Assembly (NCBI GenBank): GCA_020348185.1
Contig: CP070743.1
Location: 233,021-240,095, forward strand
From: Nitrospirota bacterium
Lineage (GTDB): Bacteria; Nitrospirota; Nitrospiria; Nitrospirales; UBA8639
Direction of reading: 5' to 3'
DNA: 7,075 nt
The position numbers and the translations under genes were made by a program. The notes below the pieces were generated by a model. The model did no database searches, was not told the origin of the DNA, and saw only the letters and a program-made list of their open reading frames with translations. Shown in pieces: positions 1 through 5,795 of the stretch. Numbering within the stretch: the first letter of the stretch is position 1; the number at the start of each line of letters is the position of its first letter.

Positions 1-238
1 CGGACAGAAATTGTCGCTGAAACTGCTCAAAAGGCTGTTCTGATATGGATTGCGCTCCCAAGGCAATACCCAGAGCTGCTGTGACACCAATCGCTGGTGC
101 ACCACGAACGCGGAGATCTCGAATAGCCTGGGCAACGGTTTGGTAATCCCGACATTCCAAAATTTCAACCTTTCCTGGCAAGACACTCTGGTCAATTAAT
201 CTCACCACTCCATTTTTCCATTCAACAGTTGGAATCAT
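1..238 (-). CDS. mtnA: S-methyl-5-thioribose-1-phosphate isomerase, N-terminal part (cut by window edge)
   Basis: MtnA converts 5-methylthioribose-1-phosphate to 5-methylthioribulose-1-phosphate in the cytoplasmic methionine salvage pathway, which recycles the methylthioadenosine left from polyamine and related synthesis. Only the first 79 residues are present; the rest lies beyond base 1. The reading begins MIPTVEWKNGVVRLIDQ and contains VRGAPAIGV at residues 44-52. This is the family's hallmark RGAP loop near the substrate phosphate, followed by the typical Ala/Gly-rich helix. The ATG at 238-236 is well supported: an AGGAG ribosome-binding site (complement of 245-249) sits 6 nt upstream. 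The gene follows the AsmA-family gene on the same strand after 115 nt, with no obvious terminator between, so read-through is possible. Related eIF2B-like isomerases share the fold, but the start region and motif fit MtnA best. Confidence 0.93.
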   Translation of the reverse strand, partial: MIPTVEWKNGVVRLIDQSVLPGKVEILECRDYQTVAQAIRDLRVRGAPAIGVTAALGIALGAQSISEQPFEQFQRQFLS

Positions 239-244
239 CGTTTT

Positions 245-249
245 CTCCT
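245..249 (-). promoter_or_regulatory. Ribosome-binding site of mtnA
   Basis: On the minus strand the sequence is AGGAG, followed by 6 nt (AAAACG) and then the ATG at 238. It is one of the two good Shine-Dalgarno matches in the window and fixes the mtnA start. Confidence 0.8.
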
Positions 250-258
250 GGAGAAAAA

Positions 259-291
259 GTTCAAAGTTCCATTTTTAACGTTCAAAATTCC
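259..291. repeat. Imperfect direct repeat GTTCAAAGTTCC / GTTCAAAATTCC
   Basis: GTTCAAAGTTCC (259-270) recurs as GTTCAAAATTCC (280-291), 11 of 12 bases matching, 21 nt start to start, which is three times seven. It lies in the mtnA leader. The 21-nt period suggests a decayed heptameric repeat related in style to the GAAACNN tract nearby, though it could be chance in AT-rich DNA. Confidence 0.45.
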
Positions 292-323
292 CCTTAAAAT
301 TGTGCAATCTAAATTTCCAACTT

Positions 324-351
324 GAAACCTGAAACCCGAAACGAGAAACGG
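324..351. repeat. Four tandem GAAACNN heptamers
   Basis: Four 7-bp units follow without gaps: GAAACCT (324-330), GAAACCC (331-337), GAAACGA (338-344) and GAAACGG (345-351). They end 2 nt before the stop codon of the AsmA-family gene and lie between it and mtnA. The first two units with the preceding T form a 15-mer, found again at 3835-3849. Short heptameric tandem repeats are known in intergenic regions of several bacterial groups. Their role is generally unknown, and they carry no spacers, so this is not a CRISPR. Confidence 0.75.
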
Positions 352-353
352 TA

Positions 354-3300
354 TCACGGAGGTATGACCTGTTCGGATTCAACAGAAATGGTACCTTGTG
401 ATTCTCCGGACTCGTTTGGTGAAGAGGAGTTTTCAGAGTCACCGCCTAGGAGCTCTACTGGTAACGCGAAAGTATTCTTGAGAATATCAAGAGCAAGTTG
501 GGCAAACCCACCTAAGCCCGTGGTCAGCGACGACACCGGCATGTACAACACATGAGGCCCTTGGATGGATCCGGTTACACTGAATAATGCAGTCGCTAGG
601 CCTTTCCGCTCTCCAGCAATAATTTTTCCAAACAGAGGAATTTGTTTCATCGCGTCTGAATAACGGCCGAAAGGACTTACCGCCGTCACCGCATCCAAAT
701 GATCACGTTTCAAATTGTATGTTCCCGCCCCGGTCAATTTCATGATTGGGCTATCCACGACCACATCTTCAGAGTTCGCAATGCCGTCATTGATGATCAG
801 GGTACTCGTCACTTTGTCAAAGGGAAAACCGTCCCGATCAAAATCAACCTCGTCTTGCAACAAGGCCGGAAGATTGAGAATCTTCAAAATTTTTGGAAGA
901 ACGGTGCCTCGCCGCACACGTCCATTTTCGATCATGACATCGAGTTCCCCATTTAAGGTGGGCACAACGCCTTGCACATTCCGACCATGACCTTGAATCT
1001 TTCCACGCAAGGACAGACTTCCCGTCACCAACCGGTCTTCACTCCCCACTGATTGATGAACCTGCTCAAAGGGGAGTCCTTTGATATGAAAGGAGCCCCG
1101 TACCGCCGCCGGTTTACTCGGGGGAAGATGAACAAGAACCCGACCCGCAAGGGGGCCGCCATCGGACTCTGCTCGAATTTTATCCAGAATCACTAAATTA
1201 TCATGGATGCGCAACAGGGCGGTAAGGTTTTTAAGCGGCACATCCTTGTACCTTGGCCCATCAATAGTCACGGTCCCCTTCAGTGTCCCTTGGTCCGCTA
1301 AATATTCGAGAAAATCTCTCAGTGGGGTTCTGCCCTCCTTTGGAATAACTAAATCAATATCAAATTTCGTGGACTCGAGGATGACATTGATGTCCGGTTT
1401 GGTCTTCCAGTTGTTGACTGATCCACGCAACCGGGCATCACTATCCAACATGCGAAATTCCACTCGTTGAAGGGCTGCCTCATTTGAATCAAATTTGAGT
1501 CGTAGGAAAATATTGGTCATGGGGGTTTCCAGCCCTTTGACCTCCATGACACCCTCAGTCAGGGCAACCCATCCATTGGTACGCCATCGCTGCCAATCGG
1601 TATCCTTTCCTTGGACATCGAACGCGATTTCTAAAATTCCTGACCGCAAGACTCCATTTCCTACCGTGACGCCTTCCGGCAGCAGTCCAAGGTATACAGG
1701 ATCCGTATTAAACTTGCCCTGAATCGTAAGAACGGGCTTCAACCCTATGGTCCCTTTACCGGCTAACCGGAAATTTTCAACCTGAAATTCTAAACGATCA
1801 AATTCTATTTCCCTGTTGGATCGGACGGTCCCTTCAAATTCCAGGGAACCGGGGACACCATCAGCTTTCTTCACGACATAGGGAATTTGCAAACGCGAAT
1901 CCACCATATTGATATTTCCCTTGACGCGAGGGGTTTCTACCGGACCGGAAAGCACCACATTCAAGGGTAATAACCCCTCCATGACCAGTCCTCGGGTTTG
2001 TGTGTTGGACAACCATGAGTCAAGAAATCGCCTTCCCTCCATCGTCACTTGGAGAGTAAACCGCTCAAACCTGGCCTTCTTGTGAGTTTGAACATTTCCG
2101 TTCATGGTAAAGGGGTAATCGCCAATCCATCCCTGAACATTTTTCAAGGCGATTTCGGTAGGGGAAAACTTAAACCGTCCGCGTCCCCTGGAAACAGGAT
2201 TCTCAAATTCTGGAATAGCAATCTGAAGGTTTTTGGCAACATACTCACCCTGTTCGAAGGAAAGCCCATGCACATCCTGAATTAGCCCGGCGAAGCGCAA
2301 GGTCAACAGACCCGTTCCACCCTCAACCCTCCAAGTCGACAGGCGATGAAACGTTTGATCCACCGACGAAATTTCATGGAGGACTTTTAGGACTCGTTGG
2401 CCAGGAACCACGCCTTGCACCTCAACTTCCATCCAAGGGCCCGTTTCCTTAAATAAGAGACGACCATTAGCGGCCCGAACGGGAAGAGAATCATACACAC
2501 CGGTAAAATCGGAAAACTTAATCCGATCCGGCTGTACAACAATCGTCCCCCTGATGTTCTCAATATCGGGCCATTTCTGTTTCCTCTTTAGAAATCCATT
2601 TTCTAAACGAAAGGTGCCGACGGCTGACAGTCCCACATCCAATCGGGTGGAACCTGTCACCGTGGCCTGAATCACCTCAACCATCCCCCCAAACCTTGAC
2701 TCGTCCAAAACCTGGGAGAATTCGGAAAGAAGCCACTGGCGGGGAATGGTCTTATACACCGTTTCAAGAGAAATCGGAGAGGCACTAAATGTTACGGAAA
2801 TTGTCGGATCATCCGCAGTCAATCCGGCAATATTGGCATTCCCCACAAATAGAGCCAGCGAGTTTTGTGCTGAAAAGTCTGACAAAATGAGGTCATATCC
2901 GGTCTGACCGGCAATAATTCTCAGATTGCTCCGAAGGCTGGTCGTAGCCAATAATTGAGAGGGCTTGAAGTCAAGGTGGAATAGGTTGGCGATTTCACCC
3001 ACATCTAAATTCGAAACGTCGATGTTCCCGGCAAACTGCCATCGATGAGGCCTGGGTTGGGAGGCAAGCGAAGGAGATCCCACCTCCAGGGACTTTGGCT
3101 CTAATCGACCTCCAATATTGAAAGTCGAACCTCTTTCAGGACGGTTAATACGTCCTGAAATTTGAAGGTCAGCTAATGGCTCCCCCCCTTGTTGAGACAG
3201 AACAGTGAGGAAGACGTTGTCCAACATGAGACCACGAACCCCTTCGGTCGGCGACTCATCAATAATGGTGACTTCACCATTGGTAATCGATACTTTTTCT

Positions 3301-3734
3301 ATCATTAAAAGGCTGCCCAGCAACTCCGTTTCTGACTGCGCCCAAGGGGTATTAAATAAGTGCCACCGCCCTGTCTGATCCCGGTTGACTTCAATTTCCG
3401 GTTGATCAATTCGTAACTCTTTCACCACCAGTTCTTGCTTAAGCAGAGGTCCGATTTTGAGTACGAGTTTGACAAACTTAGTACGGAAAAACGCATGGGC
3501 ATCTGGTCGTTCCTTCACAACCAATTCCGTGACTTCGATGCGTGGATGAGGAAACAACGCAAGGCTTGTCCGTCCAATACTAATATGAGGACCGAAAGTC
3601 TGCTGAATCTGATCGAGTGCCAACTGTTTCAGGTAGTCGGGCTTAATCAGAAACGGAATGATAATGAGCGTGATGCTGATCACCAATAAGGCAAAAAACA
3701 GACCCCAGATCAGCTTTTTTTGTATGCCTTTCAC
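354..3734 (-). CDS. AsmA-family protein (AsmA/YhdP-like), large inner-membrane-anchored envelope protein
   Basis: This is a 1126-residue member of the AsmA superfamily. In these proteins an N-terminal helix sits in the inner membrane and a long beta-rich body extends into the periplasm; relatives such as YhdP and TamB are linked to lipid transport and outer-membrane integrity. Residues 7-30 form one strongly hydrophobic segment after a basic start (MKGIQKK). Residues 31-130 show the AsmA N-terminal pattern, with alternating beta strands and a P-x-I-E-V motif near 64-68. The middle has repeated short amphipathic strands with many Gly-Asn/Asp turns. The region from about 900 to 1100 (FGRYSDAMKQIPLFGKII, then a GSIQGP strand) resembles the AsmA-like C-terminal domain. 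The last 25 or so residues are Ser/Glu-rich and probably disordered. It is longer than E. coli AsmA and shorter than YhdP. The start is GTG at 3734-3732; no ATG or GTG lies between it and the upstream in-frame TAG, and the ribosome-binding site is poor. The exact cargo cannot be told. Confidence 0.88.
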   Translation of the reverse strand: MKGIQKKLIWGLFFALLVISITLIIIPFLIKPDYLKQLALDQIQQTFGPHISIGRTSLALFPHPRIEVTELVVKERPDAHAFFRTKFVKLVLKIGPLLKQELVVKELRIDQPEIEVNRDQTGRWHLFNTPWAQSETELLGSLLMIEKVSITNGEVTIIDESPTEGVRGLMLDNVFLTVLSQQGGEPLADLQISGRINRPERGSTFNIGGRLEPKSLEVGSPSLASQPRPHRWQFAGNIDVSNLDVGEIANLFHLDFKPSQLLATTSLRSNLRIIAGQTGYDLILSDFSAQNSLALFVGNANIAGLTADDPTISVTFSASPISLETVYKTIPRQWLLSEFSQVLDESRFGGMVEVIQATVTGSTRLDVGLSAVGTFRLENGFLKRKQKWPDIENIRGTIVVQPDRIKFSDFTGVYDSLPVRAANGRLLFKETGPWMEVEVQGVVPGQRVLKVLHEISSVDQTFHRLSTWRVEGGTGLLTLRFAGLIQDVHGLSFEQGEYVAKNLQIAIPEFENPVSRGRGRFKFSPTEIALKNVQGWIGDYPFTMNGNVQTHKKARFERFTLQVTMEGRRFLDSWLSNTQTRGLVMEGLLPLNVVLSGPVETPRVKGNINMVDSRLQIPYVVKKADGVPGSLEFEGTVRSNREIEFDRLEFQVENFRLAGKGTIGLKPVLTIQGKFNTDPVYLGLLPEGVTVGNGVLRSGILEIAFDVQGKDTDWQRWRTNGWVALTEGVMEVKGLETPMTNIFLRLKFDSNEAALQRVEFRMLDSDARLRGSVNNWKTKPDINVILESTKFDIDLVIPKEGRTPLRDFLEYLADQGTLKGTVTIDGPRYKDVPLKNLTALLRIHDNLVILDKIRAESDGGPLAGRVLVHLPPSKPAAVRGSFHIKGLPFEQVHQSVGSEDRLVTGSLSLRGKIQGHGRNVQGVVPTLNGELDVMIENGRVRRGTVLPKILKILNLPALLQDEVDFDRDGFPFDKVTSTLIINDGIANSEDVVVDSPIMKLTGAGTYNLKRDHLDAVTAVSPFGRYSDAMKQIPLFGKIIAGERKGLATALFSVTGSIQGPHVLYMPVSSLTTGLGGFAQLALDILKNTFALPVELLGGDSENSSSPNESGESQGTISVESEQVIPP

Positions 3735-3758
3735 TTGATGCTCAATACTTAATTGTCT

Positions 3759-3768
3759 GGGAATTCCC
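3759..3768. repeat. Perfect palindrome GGGAATTCCC
   Basis: A 10-bp perfect palindrome whose near edge lies 24 nt upstream of the GTG start of the AsmA-family gene. The position would suit an operator or a leader element, but no known binding site is recognised. With the dyads at 3784-3806 and 3810-3817 it forms a cluster of three inverted repeats within 60 bp. Confidence 0.4.
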
Positions 3769-3783
3769 TAATAAGAAAACCTG

Positions 3784-3806
3784 TCACCATTCAGGTATCA
3801 TGGTGA
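3784..3806. repeat. Inverted repeat TCACCAT / ATGGTGA
   Basis: Arms TCACCAT (3784-3790) and ATGGTGA (3800-3806) match perfectly over 7 bp around a 9-nt centre. A further palindrome, ACCATGGT, follows at 3810-3817 and shares the CCAT/ATGG core, so alternative pairings are possible. It sits 50-72 nt upstream of the AsmA-family start and could be a protein-binding dyad or a leader hairpin. Confidence 0.45.
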
Positions 3807-3834
3807 TGAACCATGGTCCCCTCTTCCTTTGGAA

Positions 3835-3849
3835 TGAAACCTGAAACCC
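3835..3849. repeat. Second copy of the TGAAACCTGAAACCC 15-mer
   Basis: This 15-mer is identical and in the same orientation to 323-337, where it forms the first two GAAACNN heptamers. Here only two units are present, followed by a small ACCC-TTTT-GGGT hairpin (3846-3857). The two copies bracket the AsmA-family gene, one about 100 nt upstream of its start and one just downstream of its stop. Confidence 0.7.
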
Positions 3850-3906
3850 TTTTGGGTCCTTCCAAACGAGGTGTGGATCAACACGTATGGGTGGAAATAG
3901 GAAAGT

Positions 3907-3935
3907 CCCCTCCTTTGTAAGGCGGGGCTAGGAGG
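3907..3935. repeat. CCCC...GGGG palindromic intergenic element
   Basis: CCCC (3907-3910) pairs with GGGG (3924-3927) and CCTT (3912-3915) with AAGG (3919-3922). There is one T-C mismatch and a TGT loop. A competing pairing uses CCTCC (3909-3913) with GGAGG (3931-3935). The layout, a C-run stem followed by CTAGGAGG, resembles dispersed palindromic elements of the type CCCCCCTT...AAGGGGGGCTAGGGGG that I recall from intergenic regions of several environmental bacteria. It is not followed directly by a T-run, so it is not a clear terminator. Confidence 0.5.
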
Positions 3936-3956
3936 TCATTGAATACTCAATATTTT

Positions 3957-3971
3957 AAAAAAACTTTTTTT
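3957..3971. other. A7-C-T7 tract
   Basis: Seven A (3957-3963), one C (3964) and seven T (3965-3971) form a symmetrical tract. It follows a small hairpin with arms ATTGA and TCAAT (3938-3942 and 3947-3951). Such tracts bend DNA and can pair into a weak stem. It could act as the T-run of a terminator for rightward transcripts, but no gene that would need one lies to its left. Confidence 0.45.
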
Positions 3972-4168
3972 ACTTGGAAACCACCTATCTTGCCACTAGG
4001 AGCCAGGCAGGTATAGACACCGTCTCCCCAGATGGTGAAATATTCCTGGGAGTGGCACTTCAGGCAAGCAATTTTACCCTCCGATATATTCCTTCTGTAA
4101 AGTGGAGACTCGAGACACAAAATCTTGGGAAGATCCAGGGAACTGATTTCTCACCATACAAAACCTTT

Positions 4169-4198
4169 AGAATCAGCATCTTAATGATGCATGATTCT
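4169..4198. repeat. 12-bp stem-loop with one bulge
   Basis: AGAATCA (4169-4175) pairs with TGATTCT (4192-4198), and GCATC (4176-4180) pairs with GATGC (4186-4190). A4191 is bulged and the loop is TTAAT. This is the longest inverted repeat I find in the window and it lies in the AT-rich intergenic stretch. No T-run follows on the plus strand. It may be an RNA structure, a dyad binding site or a remnant of a mobile repeat. Confidence 0.55.
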
Positions 4199-4329
4199 TA
4201 TTCAGGGTATCACTCGACAAACTCTCAGCATAGGTTATCATACACAAGCCCCATAATTCTTGAGAAGCAAAAATGGACAAGAATCAATTGGCGCCCGCAT
4301 ACAACCTTGCCTTTAGAGTATTGTTTGAC

Positions 4330-4359
4330 TTGACACCTCAGGAATAGCGCCGATATTCT
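4330..4359 (+). promoter_or_regulatory. Sigma70-type promoter for the HD gene
   Basis: TTGACA at 4330-4335 is a perfect -35 box. After 18 nt comes TATTCT at 4354-4359, a 4 of 6 match to the -10 box. Transcription would begin near 4366, giving a leader of about 45 nt before the TTG at 4411. No equally good promoter is visible before the next two genes, so this one may serve HD, YjbQ and perhaps the protease. Confidence 0.6.
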
Positions 4360-4410
4360 CAATTCTGTAAGCATTTTCCGAAAGTCCACCACATTCCCAA
4401 GCGATCGCTA

Positions 4411-5307
4411 TTGGAAACAAAAGCCGTACGCCGACAATCCCGCCAACCTCGAATCTCCTCCTCTCTTTGTATCACACGATCCCTCGCCACATCACTCCTT
4501 CAATTATATGACTACCCTCACCCACTCAAACCCGGCTTGATCATTAAGGGTTACGATAAACCCCATGCCTTCCGGACAGCCCAAATGTGTGCCACAGTGG
4601 CCGCCGAACTCGGTCATCCCCCATCACGAATCAGAGAATATCAAATCGCCTGCCTACTCCACGATCTCGGACGAGCCGGACTCGACCAGGGGCTGTTTGG
4701 GAAAATCTGGTCATGGGCGAAACAGCAACACATTCCCACCCGTCCCCGTGAATGGCGGACCCTTCACCCTCAGACACCCTATGGACGTGAAACAGCAGCC
4801 TTTCTTCGGCTCTACAAGAAAGACTTGCTTCGCCAGGGAATCCCTATTGATCATTGGACGCGAGAACAAATTGAAATGCGACTTGGTTTTGCCAGGCGTC
4901 TCCGAAGACAATTGAAAAGAGTGAAACCACAATTAAAAAGGCTAGGGATCCGTTGGGCGTCCTGGATGGAACTAGTCATGCTCTATTATTATTATCCAGA
5001 AAAGCTCGTGCAGGCCCCTTCTTGGGTGAAACAACTGAGTGAAATTCTGGTTGCTTGTGAACAGTTGGAAGCGTATAGCAACAATCGGCGGGGACGTGAC
5101 TACTACGCCCGTTCGAGGGAAAATTTTGCGGAAGCCTTTCAGTATCTTGCCGGGTTACACGCACAAGGCGTGATCGGGCAGGATGTCTTGCAGACCATCC
5201 GACGATTAACAGCCCAAGGAAACTTTAACATTATTCTGAGCGCAGCTCGTGGCCAAACCCTCACCCCCCATGAGCGTCGGTATTTACAAACCCTGAATTC
5301 GGAGTGA
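4411..5307 (+). CDS. HD-domain protein, degenerate HD-GYP-like phosphohydrolase
   Basis: This is a 298-residue cytoplasmic protein with an HD-superfamily metal site. H52 is followed by ACLLHDLGRAG with the H84-D85 doublet, and then HPQTPYG with H119 and G125, as in HD-GYP proteins (HD, then HPxxG). Where an HD-GYP domain would show HHE...GYP, this protein has LYYYYPEKL (191-199). The later D-x-YDA-like segment reads ACEQLEAYSNNRRGRDYY (215-232). The c-di-GMP-specific part is therefore altered, and activity on another phosphorylated substrate, or none, is possible. Residues 157-181 are very basic (10 Arg/Lys in 25), perhaps a nucleic-acid or membrane contact. The start is uncertain: TTG at 4411 is the only usual start upstream of H52 apart from TTG at 4537, and neither has a ribosome-binding site. 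The promoter at 4330-4359 favours 4411. The stop codon lies 5 nt before the YjbQ ATG. Confidence 0.75.
   Translation: METKAVRRQSRQPRISSSLCITRSLATSLLQLYDYPHPLKPGLIIKGYDKPHAFRTAQMCATVAAELGHPPSRIREYQIACLLHDLGRAGLDQGLFGKIWSWAKQQHIPTRPREWRTLHPQTPYGRETAAFLRLYKKDLLRQGIPIDHWTREQIEMRLGFARRLRRQLKRVKPQLKRLGIRWASWMELVMLYYYYPEKLVQAPSWVKQLSEILVACEQLEAYSNNRRGRDYYARSRENFAEAFQYLAGLHAQGVIGQDVLQTIRRLTAQGNFNIILSAARGQTLTPHERRYLQTLNSE
5301..5304 (+). promoter_or_regulatory. Ribosome-binding site of yjbQ, inside the HD gene end
   Basis: GGAG lies 8 nt before the ATG at 5313 and within the last codons of the HD gene. It favours this ATG over the GTG at 5304, which overlaps the HD stop codon by 4 nt. Either choice implies translational coupling. 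Confidence 0.6.
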
Positions 5308-5312
5308 CCCTC

Positions 5313-5735
5313 ATGCCAGTCATCAGCCGCCAAGTCAGTCTGCCCATGAAGGGGGACACCGAAATGGAAAATATGACCAGCACCGTTCAAGAGGCGGTGT
5401 CCAGTTCAGGCATTCAAGCCGGAACCATCACCATTTTCGTCAAACATACCACGGCCTCGGTCATGATCATTGAGGATGAGCCGGGCATCCGTGCCGATAC
5501 CAAACACATTTGGGAACAATTAATCCCCGCGGATAGCTCATGGCAGCACAATGCACAAAATCCTGGCGAAGACAACGGACATAGTCATCTCCGCGGCCAG
5601 ATGCAGGGGGCATCTCTCACTATCCCCTTTATGAACGGAGCGCTCGCGCTGGGAACCTGGCAACAAATCGTCCTCATCGACTTCGATACTAGAGCCCGGA
5701 CACGGGAGATCATTTTTCAACTGATCGGGGAATAA
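5313..5735 (+). CDS. yjbQ: YjbQ family protein (UPF0047), putative secondary thiamine-phosphate synthase
   Basis: This 140-residue protein is of normal family length. Family signatures are all present: HTTAS at 45-49, the block H79-N80 with GEDN-GHSH (85-92), and ALGTWQQI (112-119) followed by the DFDTRARTREI strand. The clustered histidines and acidic residues form the conserved pocket of this small trimeric-type fold. E. coli YjbQ is reported to have weak thiamine-phosphate synthase activity when overexpressed, but its real cellular role is unsettled, so the product name should be read loosely. The start is ATG 5313 because of the GGAG at 5301-5304; GTG 5304 would add three residues. It is tightly coupled to the HD-domain gene. 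Downstream, the next gene's ATG follows after 60 nt. The usual ENxDP-like segment after HTTAS reads EDEPG here (54-58), a mild variation. Confidence 0.92.
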   Translation: MPVISRQVSLPMKGDTEMENMTSTVQEAVSSSGIQAGTITIFVKHTTASVMIIEDEPGIRADTKHIWEQLIPADSSWQHNAQNPGEDNGHSHLRGQMQGASLTIPFMNGALALGTWQQIVLIDFDTRARTREIIFQLIGE

Positions 5736-5737
5736 CC

Positions 5738-5752
5738 ACGGGAAATTCCCGT
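5738..5752. repeat. Dyad ACGGGAA-A-TTCCCGT after yjbQ
   Basis: Seven-base arms surround a single A, beginning 3 nt after the yjbQ stop codon. As RNA it can fold as ACGGGA and TCCCGT around an AAT loop. No T-run follows, so termination is doubtful. It could be an operator for the protease gene, whose ATG is 43 nt further on. Confidence 0.4.
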
Positions 5753-5795
5753 TAAGCACCACTCATTCACCTTGGGATTTTCAATAATAAAAGCG

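Larger units (their letters stand above)
3735..4410. other. Divergent intergenic region, no convincing gene, rich in inverted repeats
   Basis: These 676 nt separate the divergent AsmA-family and HD-domain genes. The central part is AT-rich: I counted 43 G/C in 4141-4260, about 36%, against 50% in a 60-nt sample of the HD gene. It holds several short palindromes near the AsmA start, a CCCC/GGGG hairpin, an A7-C-T7 tract, a 12-bp stem-loop at 4169-4198, a 7-bp inverted repeat (4256-4262 with 4278-4284) and the promoter for the HD gene. An open frame at 3974-4333 (TTG start) has no recognisable domain or ribosome-binding site and is most likely non-coding. An untranslated RNA or the remains of an old gene are both possible. 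Confidence 0.6.

Noticed and set aside
255..275. Sigma-E-like GGAACTTT on the minus strand before mtnA
   Set aside because: The match lies within the repeated GTTCAAAGTTCC tract and too close to the mtnA ribosome-binding site; no matching -10 (TCTGA-like) was seen at the right distance.
324..351. Possible CRISPR-like repeat array
   Set aside because: Units are only 7 bp, directly tandem, with no spacers and no cas genes nearby.
699..1722. Several plus-strand frames opposite the AsmA gene
   Set aside because: They are short, lack domains and ribosome-binding sites, and lie entirely antisense to a long coherent coding sequence.
3974..4333. Open frame of 119 codons in the large intergenic region
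   Set aside because: It starts with TTG, has no ribosome-binding site and no recognisable domain, its DNA is AT-richer than the real genes, and it contains the strong stem-loop at 4169-4198. A lone species-specific protein cannot be fully excluded.
5765..5790. Promoter directly before the protease gene (TTCACC and AATAAT)
   Set aside because: The spacing is only 12 nt and transcription would begin at about the start codon, so it is not a credible sigma70 promoter.
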